Assembly: GCA_946807835.1 (NCBI GenBank)
Contig: OX327712.1
Location: forward strand, 14,712,001-14,776,000
Length of the DNA: 64,000 bases
Reading direction: 5' to 3'
From: Ailanthus altissimus
Taxonomy: Eukaryota > Streptophyta > Magnoliopsida > Sapindales > Simaroubaceae
Position 1 is the stretch's first letter, and every line of letters begins with the position of its first letter. Position numbers and translations under genes: made by a program. A model generated the notes under the pieces. That model saw nothing but the letters and a program-made list of their open reading frames with translations, did not search any database and was not told the origin of the DNA. Of the stretch, positions 47,205-59,500 are shown one piece after another.

Positions 47205-47576
47205 CGGTGAAGAAACAGAAGTGGGCGTCTTATCCAAAGTGAAGTCATTGGCGCTACTTTTCTCTTCATCTTCATCAGACGGCATCGTTGCAACACTCGA
47301 GGCCTCTGATGCATTATCTTCAGTTTTATCCACATCGTTGTCATTATTATTATTTGTACTGCAAAAACACCTAAATCGACCAAAATTTCTAAAATTCACT
47401 GTCCTATAGGAAACTCCTTTGATAGAATAAGAACAAAAGCCTCTCTTCTTCTTCTTCTTCTTCTTCGTGTTGTTGTTGTTGTTGTTGTTGTTGAGCTTAA
47501 ATACTTGAATTGTCTCGTTGTTAAGAGAAACTGAATGGAGGATGAAGTTCAAACTACAGCTGATGAGAGTTCCCAT
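47205..47576 (-). pseudogene. EGY1: EGY1 first exon (chloroplast transit region)
   Basis: Starts MGTLISCSLNFILHSVS, like Arabidopsis EGY1 (MGTL-), and runs 124 codons to a GT donor at 47204 after SSP. It is rich in Ser/Asn/Lys, as a transit peptide should be, with an Asn run coded by (GTT)n and a Lys run coded by (CTT)n on the plus strand. An acidic Ser-rich segment, SDEDEEKSSANDFTLDKTPTS, follows. The frame is open. Copia-4 begins 80 bp into the intron, and the next EGY1 coding sequence is 12.4 kb away (34789). The exons for the HExxH motif were not found, so the gene cannot make an active protease. Confidence 0.85.
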
Positions 47577-49128
47577 TTAATAACGAACACGTGAATAGGT
47601 GTCGTAACAGGACAAGGAAGAAGATTGTTGTCAGATGAACATTTGGAGATTAACTGAATTCAAAATCGTTAAATGAGGAAGTTTTGTAGGTTTTGGCGAG
47701 AGAGATATTGCATCATATTCTTCTTTTGGTGTTTGCCGGAATTTTTTTTATAAAAAATATCTTTCTTTTTTTATTTTATATTTTTTGATGCATTTTTTCA
47801 AATTCCTCTCTCAATTGTGTTGTATGGCGTTTGCTAAGGTGACGGCCGGTCAACGTCTTAAACAGTCCAATCTTTTATTTTTTTATTTTTAATTATAAAA
47901 TATTAATGATAAAATTAATTTTACATCATATAATTTACTGTTATATAATCAAAAAAATTATTAAGACAACATAATATATATAAATATTGACATTCGCTCT
48001 GAACCTAATCTCTTTTTATAAAGAGACTCAACTAAATCACTCGTCGAAGAATAGGACCTAGATAAATACACAAAGACCTTTCTAAAAAATAAATCAACTA
48101 TTCTCGTATAAATAAAATAAAATACTTTTATGTATGAGGGACAACTTAACACTCTGTTTTTTAAACTATGACTCACTACTAATATTTTACTACAACAAAA
48201 TATTCAACTATAAACAATCACCATCATCCTTCTAAATGAGTACACAATACTCAAACCAAACAGTACATAGATAGCTGGTGCTGTCGAAAAAATGTTAAGG
48301 CGCCAGAAGTGCTGAAACTGTCGACTGATAAGGTATGCTTGCACAGAGCGGTGACGAAGTTGTTTGCTCCGATCAATGATGGAGTAGCTCGAAGATCCTA
48401 GAAGGCTACTAGCCCACCAGATCGAAGCAAACTTACACTAGGCGACAGTAAATGGAGGTGGAGGTGGGCTAGTGGCGGGCGAAATCCATGTAGGTGGTGA
48501 TCGCGGTCAGACAACAAAGCAAAAGAAGATGAAATAAAATAAAAAAGTTAAAGGAGGCAGTATGTTCAACGAAAGGGCTTTGGAGATGAAGGGGCAAGGG
48601 TGGCAATTGGGTTTGGGGAGTGTGTTTTTAATTTTATTTTTTGGGCTTTTTTATCTAAAAAAAATAATTTTTACGAAATAAACATAATATGAATATTTTT
48701 ATAAAAAGAAAGCTGAATTATGTTATAGATTTAGATGGGTATTGGAAGACTGAGAAATGTGATATAAAACGAACAAAGATATGAAATTAAGAGATTGGGA
48801 GAATTTGTACCGACAAAGAAAAAAGTATTTATTATAAAAGTATGAACAAAATTGATAGTCAAAACAGATAGAGAAAGATAGATATATAGTTATAGGGTCG
48901 GAGTTCCATTTGGTTTAGGGGCCAAAGCCCCCAACTCTATTTTTTTTATATAATAATATATTTTTATAATTTTTTATTTTTTAAATAAGTATTTTTAAAA
49001 TTTGATCCTTCAAAATTTCAAGTTTACCGCTAAAATTTTTATATAATTAGACTCTAATTTTATATAATTTTTAATTTTAACATCTAACCCTCTCATCTTA
49101 AATTATGATTCCGCCCTTATATTTTAAT
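47577..49128. other. EGY1 upstream region and unexplained spacer
   Basis: The first few hundred bases are the former EGY1 promoter. At 48275-48640 there is a GC-richer island (GGTGGAGGTGGGCTAGTGG) with no readable protein. 48880-49128 has the style of a short dispersed repeat (GGTCGGAGTTCCATTTGG). No gene supported. Confidence 0.4.
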
Positions 49129-52100
49129 TATTAGAGAAAAAGTTTTAAAAATATTTTAATTAAAATAACTAATAATCTATTAATATAGTTTTAATATTAT
49201 AAGTTACATATTATTAAATTTATATTATTATATCATTATTATATACTAGTTATAATATTTAAATTAATCATTAAACCTAGTTTAAATATTTGAGAGTTGC
49301 AATATTATTATTATTGTTGTTGTTGTTGTTGTTGTTATTATTATTATTAGAGTATAATATTATTATATAGAGTTTCTATACAATAAAATATTCTTATTAA
49401 TTTTTGAGTTATTATTTAGACCTATTACGACTATATATATAGTGCTAATCCTTCGTTAAAAGTATTGGTGTGTGTGATTGAAGAAGGGAAAAAAAAAAGT
49501 ATTTTATATATATGTATACTTTTAAAAGAATACACTTTATTTTTTTGTTTTTAACAATTATAACAATAAAGACTTAGTATGATCTTTTAGTAGTTGTGTT
49601 CATCAAAGAAAATGATTGTTAGTATAGGATTGAATCTTGAAACTATATAAATCCATCGTTACTTACATAAGGGGATACTATTTGTCTTTAAGACAATGCT
49701 CTCTAACATGCCTATTTATGCTCAAGGTTAAGTTATTTTTTTTCTTACTCTTTATTTATATTTATTTATATATTATACTTGTTGATGATTCTAATTTTTA
49801 TATATTTAATAAGATTTATTTTAGTATATAATTTTGGGTAATATGTAAAATAAATTATTCTAAAAGCTAAATAGATTCTTTAAACATATAAATCTATTTT
49901 GATTATTGTTAATTTTTGTAGTTGTCTAACATGGCATTAATGATGTATTGTGCATAATTATTTCTTCCTCAGACGCACTGCATGTTGCTAGCTTTATTTT
50001 GTCTTTTAATTTGCAAACTCGTACCTCACATGTTGAATTTCATATTTGTATGTATTAAATTTCATTTAGGCTAATATTCCTAATTAGCCAAATTAAGTTG
50101 AATTAGATATTCAATTTGTTAGTTTGCAGCATATGCTATTACACCATATTAGTTGTTAAACTGAGTAAACTTTCAATAATGGAAAGCATTCTAGTTGGAA
50201 CCTGAACAAATAAACTGTATCCCAGTTGTTAATTATTTTTTAAATAATCTAATCATGTTTGATAACTTAATAAGTAATTAATTAATGCAGAATTAAAATA
50301 AAATTAAAACGACATACTTTCAGTTATTGGTAATTTTAAGAATTTAAAATTGAACTTAATATGTTTAAGAGCTTCTAAACTTTAATCAATCTTTATATTA
50401 TAATGTATACTACTAAATGAGATTAAATGGCTTAGAATCTATACCACAATTAATATATTTATTTTTTGTAATGTGTATATTATTCTATTAAGAATATGCT
50501 TTATTTATAATGAACATATTTCATATCATAATTAGATTAAGATTATTCGAATTATCCTGTTAAGAAATATATAAAAACCACTTTTATTTCAATTAAAATA
50601 TTTAAATAATTAAATATATATAAAATTTATATTTTAGGTGATTGGTCTAAAATAAAATTCTAACACATAACTAGTTCAATTTTTCAGATGCAATCATTTG
50701 GGAGACTACATATTTTAAGAATGCTTAAAACCCTTTTATCTTTGATGTGTGATGCATCATCTTAAAGTCTTATATCACAATATAATTGTCATTTCGAATG
50801 CGAAGGGTGCTTAACTTAAGTAGGCACTCACATTATGAGATTGTGGTGAGTAAACACATCTAAGGTTACCTAAAAGTTAAAAAGACATTATAGGATTCTA
50901 GTTTAAGATTTTCTCACAAAAGTAAGGTGCTTATTGCTTATAACATTTTATTCTCCTTACTATGTCATCTCTTCAAGAATTTAGAGCATTGTTCTTATGT
51001 AATAGAATAAAGATTTCTAAAAAATTAGCATTAAAAGAATTATATTTTAGATATAATAATCTTTTTATAGTGAATGTGTTTTACTGATAAACAATAATTT
51101 TAATGAATTTTTTTTTTATTGCTATAGGAGTTTAAACTACTAGTAGCTAAAAGTACTTTGAGTCATTAAAGAAAAGATAAAAAAATTATTTTTTTTATTA
51201 AAAAAAAGTTGTATTATATTTAAGTAAGATTGTATATCATGGCTACTATTGCGTGAAAATTAGTTATATACTATGGAATGTTTTGAACGTTACTAATTCA
51301 AATGTAATAATATTTTTTCAAGTGTAATAATTTTTTTTTAAATATTATTTGTGTAATAATGATATATTGATCACACTTCAAGAGAATGAGTTATGTTAAA
51401 TTTTTTTCTCAAAAATTTATTATGTTTAATTCTCATTTATCTATGTGAATATCCTATATGATTGAAAAGACATAAGTATGTAATTTTTTTGATCATAAAT
51501 TGTATTTTATAATATTTTCACGCATTGTTATACAAAGGTTATCACATGTATAGCTAAATTAAATATTTATTTAAAAATAAACTATCATTCTTCTATTAAG
51601 TTGATTGTTAAAAATTATTGAGAATACTACATTATTATTATTATTGTTGTTGTTGTTGTTGTTGCTGTCATCATTATAATTATTATTGTCAAATTTTTTT
51701 GGTGAAGATGGATTCTCATACTTAAATTAATTGTGAAAGTTTAAAAATATTGTTGTTAACTACATATTTTGTATGCTTTCATCATCTATACAAAATTACC
51801 TATATATAGATTTACTACAACAACATTAATATGAATGTTCTTATAATATTTTTGGTGAAAAAAATGAGTTTTCTCTTTGTGTTTTAGTTATTGCTATAAT
51901 TAATATTTAGTTATTGCGCTAACTAATATCTATAACTAGTAATATTTAACTTGCATGTAAAAATTTTAGTGTTTCACATAAAGTGTGTGTATATATTTGC
52001 ATGTTACAAGAAGATTTAATGGAAATTATTCTTATTGAAAGATATTATATGTTCACAAAATTAAAATCATGTTCAAAATAATAATCTCTGAATTCTTCAA

Positions 52101-53835
52101 GATGTGGGGGTTTTCAAATATATTAGTTAACAAATTTTTTCAAACAAAATTATATGAAAAATTAATGAACTTTGAGAAATTAAAAAGAAAAATAACAGTG
52201 TTAATATTTCTTCTTCATAATTTCTTGATATTAAGGATTCTTATGTTATATATGTTTTATTATTTGTCTAAGCTAATACTTTTTGTTTTTAAAGAAAGAT
52301 TTTTGTTTGAAATTCAGAAAGTTTATAGACAATGTTTTTTTAAGATCAATTCAAATTGGATATATACTACTAGTTGAAAAGTTTCGTTTAACATATTATA
52401 TAAAAATCTCATAAATAAAAGATTTTTGAGAAAAATTATAAATAAAATACTTTTAAAAAAAGTCTTGTTAACCCACAAATGAGTCACCTATATAAGTAAC
52501 CCAACCTCTGTGATTGGCAATTCCATGAAGGAGATTCAATGGATATGAACAATTCATAGTGAATTCATAATGTGTGACTTGTTTAGCACTTTATATTATG
52601 GATATATCATAAAGGAGACATATTTTCGCTCATCCTTATGACAAAAGTGCTAATTTTGTGTGATGTTAAAAATGATATTTATCCTAAATGAGTCCAAGAT
52701 AATAATATTCTTATAAGGCATTTGTCACTTATACGTTGGAGGACTTACCTATGTGAGAGTAGTAATAGGGCCGCGGCTATAGGAGTTTGATTGTTCTTTA
52801 TAACTCTCACTAAGATCACGATAGAGAACAAGGTCATTAATGTGTTAACTTATAAAACCAAGTTTTAGTCATTATTATGTGTGTTATAATTAAAATTTGG
52901 TCAAAAGAACTAAGTTCGAGATATAGTTCATTCAGGTTCCTCAAATTAATTTTATAGCACTAAGTATGGGTTTAAATCCGAAAGACACTTATATCTAATA
53001 CATAATAGAATGTTGCTCTTATATATATATATATATAAGATTTTCAAATCTTTTTGTGGGGATTGTTAGAGAAAAGTTTTTAAAACTTTTTGAAATACTT
53101 TATAAATTACATAATTTAAATATAGTAATTAATAATAAAGTATTATCATTACATATGATTTTAACATTTTAATTAACTATTAAACTTGGTTAAATGTATG
53201 AGTTATAATATTTATATATTATTATTATTTGTAGATTTTACATATATTAAATATTATAGAGTTATAAATATTTATTTATAATAATAATACTTTTATGAGA
53301 GTTATAATATTTATATATTTTTATTATATGGAGTTACTATATATTAAATTATTTTTATTAATTCTTGAGTTATTATTTAGACTTCCTACCATTATATAAA
53401 GGATGTTAATTCTTTATTAGGGGTGTGTAAGAATGAAAAAGAGAAAAGAAAAATGTATAAGTGCTATATGTTTATATTACTTCAAATATATATTTTTCAT
53501 ATTATGTTTTGAGCAACTCTGACAAAAGAGACTTGGTATGATATTCCAATAATCAAGCTTATCAAGGAGAGTGACTGGGAACATGTAGTTGAATCTTGGA
53601 GGGAGACATATAAACCTGTCACAATCTGTACGAAGGAATAACTATTTGACTTTAAATAATACTTTCTAGTATACATTTTCATGCTTAAGACCAGTTTTTT
53701 ACTTTCTCTTTATATTTAATTTTATGTGTTATGCTTATTTATATTTCATATATATGATAATATATATTTTAACATATGATTGAATAATATTTAAAATAAA
53801 TATACTTTACATAAATCATCCTCTCTTTTATAGAT
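49129..53835 (+). mobile_element. AT-rich non-coding LTR element (LARD-like)
   Basis: Two related LTRs start at 49129 (TATTAGAGAAAAAG) and 53064 (TGTTAGAGAAAAG), each about 770 bp. They share TTTTGAGTTATTATTTAGAC and later tracts. A polypurine-like TTGTGGGGAT sits just before the second. The 3.1-kb interior has no gag or pol. (ATT)n/(GTT)n microsatellites occur in the first LTR (49305-49350) and inside (51632-51665). The second LTR is cut by the next element at 53836. No primer-binding site was recognised. Confidence 0.6.
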
Positions 53836-54089
53836 TGTTAGAAAATTGGTGATTCAACAATTTTGGTTGGACAAGAATTGAGATGAATACCAAAGTGGAG
53901 AGTTACAAAAAGTCTAGAATGTGTGGAACACGTATGGAGAAGTCTAGGACGTGTGGGACACGAAAGGGGAAGTGAAACGGGACTCAAAGACGCGAAGGAA
54001 AAGAAGAAATCGCGGGGAGTTGACCAGCGCCGCAGCGCTAGGTTCCCAGCGCCTCAGCGATGGCCGCGAGAAGGGCCAGCGCTGCAGCG

Positions 54090-54155
54090 CCCAGGGATGA
54101 GCGCCGCAGTGCCCAGGGATGAGCGCCGCAGTGCCCAGGGATGAGCGCCGCAGCG
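54090..54155. repeat. 22-bp GC-rich tandem repeat in LTR
   Basis: CCCAGGGATGAGCGCCGCAG plus TG repeats three times with a period of exactly 22 bp (54090, 54112, 54134) and a partial fourth. The other LTR copies hold only one unit, so it expanded here. Confidence 0.9.
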
Positions 54156-54883
54156 CCCAGACGCGTCAAGATGTCCGTTTTGGTTCGGAATTTTGAGTTT
54201 TGGAAAGTTTTGGACTTCCAAAACAAGTGGACTCTTACTCCAACAAGGAATAGGGTTTGTAGGCACGAAATACACCCTATATAAATACTTGTAAACCCTT
54301 GTTTAAGATTAAGCATCTAAGGTTTCAAGATGTAACCATAAGATAGAATAGAGGAGCTAGGTAGGCACTAAGTGCGTGGTGCACTAAGGTGTAACCTTGG
54401 GGGTGTTTTCTTCTTTAGGTTCTTTGAGTGAATAAAAGATAAACACCATAGATCCTTTTGGCTTAGATGCTCGGGCTATTCTTGTGTTTTTTATAAAAAT
54501 CTCTTATGAGGATATACGAAGAGGTCTTAGGGACTCATGGTGATCAAGGGTAGATGCTTAGAGGTCTCTATGTGAGATACTAAGGGGTCTTGTGGGATCA
54601 TTGATAATGTAAGAAGATACTTTGTAATCTATTTCAATAGTAAGAAGCTGGATAATGGATCCTCCGTGGACGTAGGCAATTTGGGCCGAACCACGTATAT
54701 CTTGTGTCTTATGATTGGTTTGTTTTCTTTATCTTTATTGGTGTGTTAATCTTATGTGTTCTTGCTTATGGTGTGAGTTATGGTTTTTTCGCTGCGCATA
54801 GAGTAAAAGGGAGTATCAAGGTTGTGGCTTAGTTGATGTCATTGGGATGTCAAATTGAAGTGTATGACTTGATATCCTCAACA

Positions 54884-55075
54884 AACTGGTATTAGAGCTA
54901 GGTTGAAGCTACAAACTAGTATCAGAGCTAGGTTGAAGCTACAAACTAGTATCAGAGCTAGGTTGAAGCTACAAGCTACTATCAGAGCATATGTTGAAGT
55001 ACAAACTAATGACAGAGCTTGAGTTGAAGTCCAAACTGATATTAGAGCCATGGGTTGAAGTCCAGATTGTAGAGC
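54884..55075 (+). repeat. Six-fold 30-bp repeat built on the tRNA-iMet primer-binding site
   Basis: Units AAACTAGTATCAGAGCTAGG + TTGAAGCTAC start at 54884 (first unit one base short), 54913, 54943, 54973, 55003 and 55033. The first has TGGTATTAGAGC and later ones drift (CTAGTATCAGAGC, CTACTATCAGAGC, ATGACAGAGC, GATATTAGAGC). Period is exactly 30 bp. Confidence 0.9.
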
Positions 55076-56583
55076 ATAGGTGGCAGAGTCAGATTGCAGA
55101 GCAAAGGTTGTCAACCATAGGGACTCACAAATACAAGAGAAGAACAATAAGGAAGATGATTATCTGAAAGAGGAAAAGATGATGGCCTTACTAGAGAGTT
55201 TTGAAGTAGAGATCACTCTTAAAGAAGACTTCCAAGAAGATGGTGTCATCTAGGTCCTAGTTAGAAGAATCATTCAGATTGGACACAAAATAAAGATGAC
55301 AAAAGAAGAACAATCAAAATTGAAGGGCATATCCAAAAGATGTCTAGGGCACTCAAGGGGATAGTCCTAAGAGGAAGACAAAGATAAAAGAAAGGTGGAT
55401 TTGCAAGTCTGTTGGATGACTAGGCAAAGAGCTTGATCGCATGAGAGCTTCTGGAGGAATCAGTGTCTGATGAACGAACTATTTTTAGGATCTAGGGTAG
55501 TGTTTTCATATGAGTCATTGAGAATTATTATTTACCAATTGTAGTAATATGGCTTATGGTAAGTCATAGGAGATTGGTAGAATAAGATTGAGACTACATA
55601 GTAAAAAAGATAAGGGAGGGATTAGGTATGAGATTTTATTCCTCATCTCATAAAGACCAAGAGGACTCGGGACTGTAGATCGAAATAGGGAGATTCATGG
55701 AAGGCATACAGAAGGAACACTAAATGGGGAAGCAAAAGGATTGAGGGAGTGATAAAGCACAGAGGAAGGCTATATGCTTGTAGAAAAGTGCTTAGAATGG
55801 GATCAATATAGGGGTTGATTTGAAACAGACCATAAAGCAGCTTTTGATATATCACTTTGTGGCAGGGGTCGAAAGAGAATGTGTGGGAAGAGTAGCAATG
55901 GCGAGAATGGGTTTTCACCATTAAAGGTTGTGGTAATGGTGTCTTCGGGACATAGAAGATCACAACATTGAACTACTCTAGACATCAACATTCAGGAATC
56001 TTTGGAGACCGTAGTCGCAAGAGCCTTAGTTAAGTCGGGGACTTGACTTATAGACCATGCTAGTGAGCATTGGTCAAAGAGGGGTGACGGTGATTAGCTT
56101 CATGGGGAGTGATTTTGAATCAAGGAGGGGATTTGTTAAAAAATTTGTGATTCAACAATCTTGGTTGGACAAGAATTGAGATGAATACTAAAGTGGAGAG
56201 TCACAAAAAGTCTAGAACGTATGGAACATGTATGGAGAAGTCTAGGACGTGTGGGACACGAAATGGGAAGTGAAACGGGACTCAAAGATGCGAAGGAAAA
56301 GAAGAAATTACTGGGAGTTGACCAGCGCCGCGGCGCTCAAAACAAAAGATCAGCACCGCAGCGCTGGGTTCCCAGCGCCTCAGCGATGGACGCGAGAAGG
56401 GCCAGCACTGCAGCGCCCAGGGACGAGCGCCGCAGCACCCAGACGCGTCAGGATGTCTGTTTTGGTACGAGATTTTTAGTTTTTGAAAGTTTTGGACTTC
56501 CAAAACAAGTGGACTCTTACTCCAATAAATAATAGGGTTTGTAGGCAGGAAATACACCCTATATAAACACTTGTAAACCTTAA

Positions 56584-59500
56584 ACACTTGAATTCTAAAT
56601 TGAGAATAACAAAATTTTCTCTTTCTTTTCCTCTTTGATGATCGGTCAAAATCTTTTTGTTAAAGTTTAAAATTTTTTAATTTTATTTCATTTTGCATAT
56701 ATATAAATAAACTTAATTTTATTTTAATTTTACTTAATTTGAATTTACATTTAACTTAACTTAACTAAAGTTAACATTTAACCTTAATTAAGTTAATTTA
56801 ACTTAATCCTTAAATTTAGTAAATATCTAACTAACCAAATCCTAGTTAACTAATTTAACTATAATTAAGTTAATCATTACTTAGCCATATAGTTAAGTTA
56901 ATAAGATATTAACCTTACTTAATGGTTAAGTAATAGTTAACTTTTAACCATAGTTAAGGTAAATTATTTATTTAACTATTAAATAAATAAATATTTATTT
57001 TAATTATTTAACAATTAAATAATCATTAAGTAAAATTACTTTTATGTCATTACTAGATTACCAAATTAACTTAAAGTGGATCCTATCATTAACCATATAT
57101 TTTAGTTAACTTAACTATAGTAAATTATTTGATTTTATTGTATTGAACTATTTAATACGGTACGCTATCCAAGTGCACAACCAGTACATTTTATATTAGA
57201 ACTCCCTAGGTCTACGCCCAATTCGTCAAATAGAATTATTTTATAAGTCCATGATCAATGCACCATGCACATGTCACGAATATTATAAATCAGTGCGTTA
57301 GACCATACACGTCACACCCCAGACCCAAAAAATCTGACACACGACATAACTTACACTCATTCAATAACGTGCACTCATAATTAATATTTCTCATGGATAT
57401 ATTACACTTCAAAAGCTTTTTTGGTTAAACACATTTTATTTTGAAAGCTCACTTTCAAAAACACATATATGTCATGTATGTTCATGCTCACATTCATAAA
57501 CACATGTCTTTCATATTTCATATTAAATTATAGTTTGACATAACATAAACATATTTCTAAGCATATTTACAAAATCATACATAACAATTACTATGTTTAT
57601 TGTGATTTCAGTAAAAATCTAGTATACTTACCTCTTAACACTTTCAGTTACAAGGCTTAATTCTCCTTAACCTATCAATGGAGATTAATTCTTTCATAAG
57701 CCTCAACATTCACACAAAACACTTTATATAGCTTACAAAATTACACATATTGCATTTATCACATCGAATTGGTCTAATTACTTGGTTTCTCAAAACTTGT
57801 CATTCTGACTACTTACACTTAACAGAATTTTCTCATACATCAAATGATGTCAAATTGCTCCAAAATCATAATATATCTTTCTTCACTCATATATATTTGT
57901 TATATATGAATATTATATTATAATTCCTACACAATTCATTCCATAAACACCATCAAATCCAAACTATTATCCTGATATGATCAAGATATTTACTGAACAG
58001 TATTCAATATCCTAATTTTATAAAATCATATACTAACTCAAAAATTATAAAAATACCATAGAATTACTATTGACACATATCTCAATCCATGATAAATATT
58101 TCACTTCAAAATCATTGCCAAAAATATTTTTAAAACTATTTTATTCCATAACTTTAAAAATCTGTTAATCAAATACTGCAATGAGCTGATATACTTTAAA
58201 AAATCATAACAATTTAACCACATTGATCTAAATTTTCAATTCTGAATATATCATATTAGACATATAAAATTATCATATTCCAGAAATTCGTAATTTTTTA
58301 AGATCATTCACAGATCAAAAATTGTTTGTCACTGTATTATACTGTTAACACAAAATTTTAAGAATTTCAGGGTTATTTTGGTAAATTCACTAAAAATTTA
58401 ATTTCTAGAATTTTCAATCGATTCAAAGTCTCATATGATTTTATACATATCTAGTTTTATAGTCACAAAAACCAAAATCAAAATCGAAGCACAACAATTT
58501 ATAAAAATTTTGGATCAAGAGACTATCAAGTAAAAATTCTGCAATTCATCATGATTTATCAAGTTATCTACATAATCATCATCAATTCTCAATATATCTT
58601 ACAAAATTCACATAAAATCCCCAATTTTTCATTTATCCAGAAATCAAATCTTAAAGGAATTAACTTAATTAACACTAATAAATTGAGAAATAGTTATGAT
58701 ATACCTCTTAAAATCTAAAATTCTAATTTCTTCTTCTTTTTCTTCTTCTTCTTCTTCTCTTTCTCTCCTCTCTATTTCTCACTTTTCTCTCTCTAAAGGG
58801 GTGGCTTGACCTAAAAAAGAGTAAATTAAGGTTTAAAATGTGTATTTTTATACTAAGAGGCTAACTTTTAGTATTTACAAATTAATCCCCAAAACTTTTA
58901 AAGTATTATAATTTGGTCCCTAAAATAAATCTAAAGTCTTGCAAATAAACTCAATACTAATAGTATGTCCTTAATTTATACAAAAAATACTAATAACAGT
59001 ACATAAATTAAGTATCATTCACATACAAATGAAATATGAATATTATACATATATATAAATATTTATTCTTTTCGGTGTTGGATAAGTGGTTACTACAATA
59101 CATGTTGAGCTCATTACATATTCGCATAATTCTTCTATCATTATACCCTGCATAGGCAAGGATAAAGATTATTACCGTCAAATCCCCATAAACTCATCTG
59201 TGAACTTATCTCCAGATTTGTATCTCAATGAACAATATATGCAAACAATTTTGTTATATTGTTCAACCCTGAAACTCTTTTCTCAAGTTCATTGCTTATG
59301 TCCATAAGACTTTGTAAGATACAATCTCGAAGCATCAAATATACAACCTACCTCTGTGAGCTGGTGGATCTCATATTTGTACACACTGAACTCTATAAGT
59401 ATCGGACCATACCCAGTGACACGTAGCGGTTAGACTATAAAAGGTCTCTAATATACATGGAACCAAAGTATGATGGATTACCTACAAGCCCACTATAACA

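Larger units (their letters stand above)
53836..56583 (+). mobile_element. LARD-like LTR element, family A, with multiplied PBS
   Basis: The 5' LTR (53836-54883, 1048 bp) starts TGTTAGAAAATTGG and ends ATATCCTCAACA. A primer-binding site TGGTATTAGAGC follows at 54887-54898, then a six-fold 30-bp repeat. The polypurine tract AAGGAGGGGAT (56122-56132) precedes the 3' LTR at 56134, which is cut after about 450 bp near 56583. The 1.25-kb interior has no gag or pol. The left flank TAGAT (53831-53835) has no partner because the right end is missing. A solo LTR of the same family is at 6278-7298. Confidence 0.85.

Noticed and set aside
47107..47409. Plus-strand 100-codon frame opposite EGY1 exon 1
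   Set aside because: Antisense to a recognisable transit-region exon and running through its intron.
48880..49128. Short dispersed-repeat-like stretch before the LARD element
   Set aside because: No inverted ends or duplication could be fixed, so no family call is made.
54884..55075. Regular 30-bp repeats resembling a CRISPR array
   Set aside because: Units are directly adjacent with no unique spacers, and they copy the tRNA primer-binding region of an LTR element in a plant genome.
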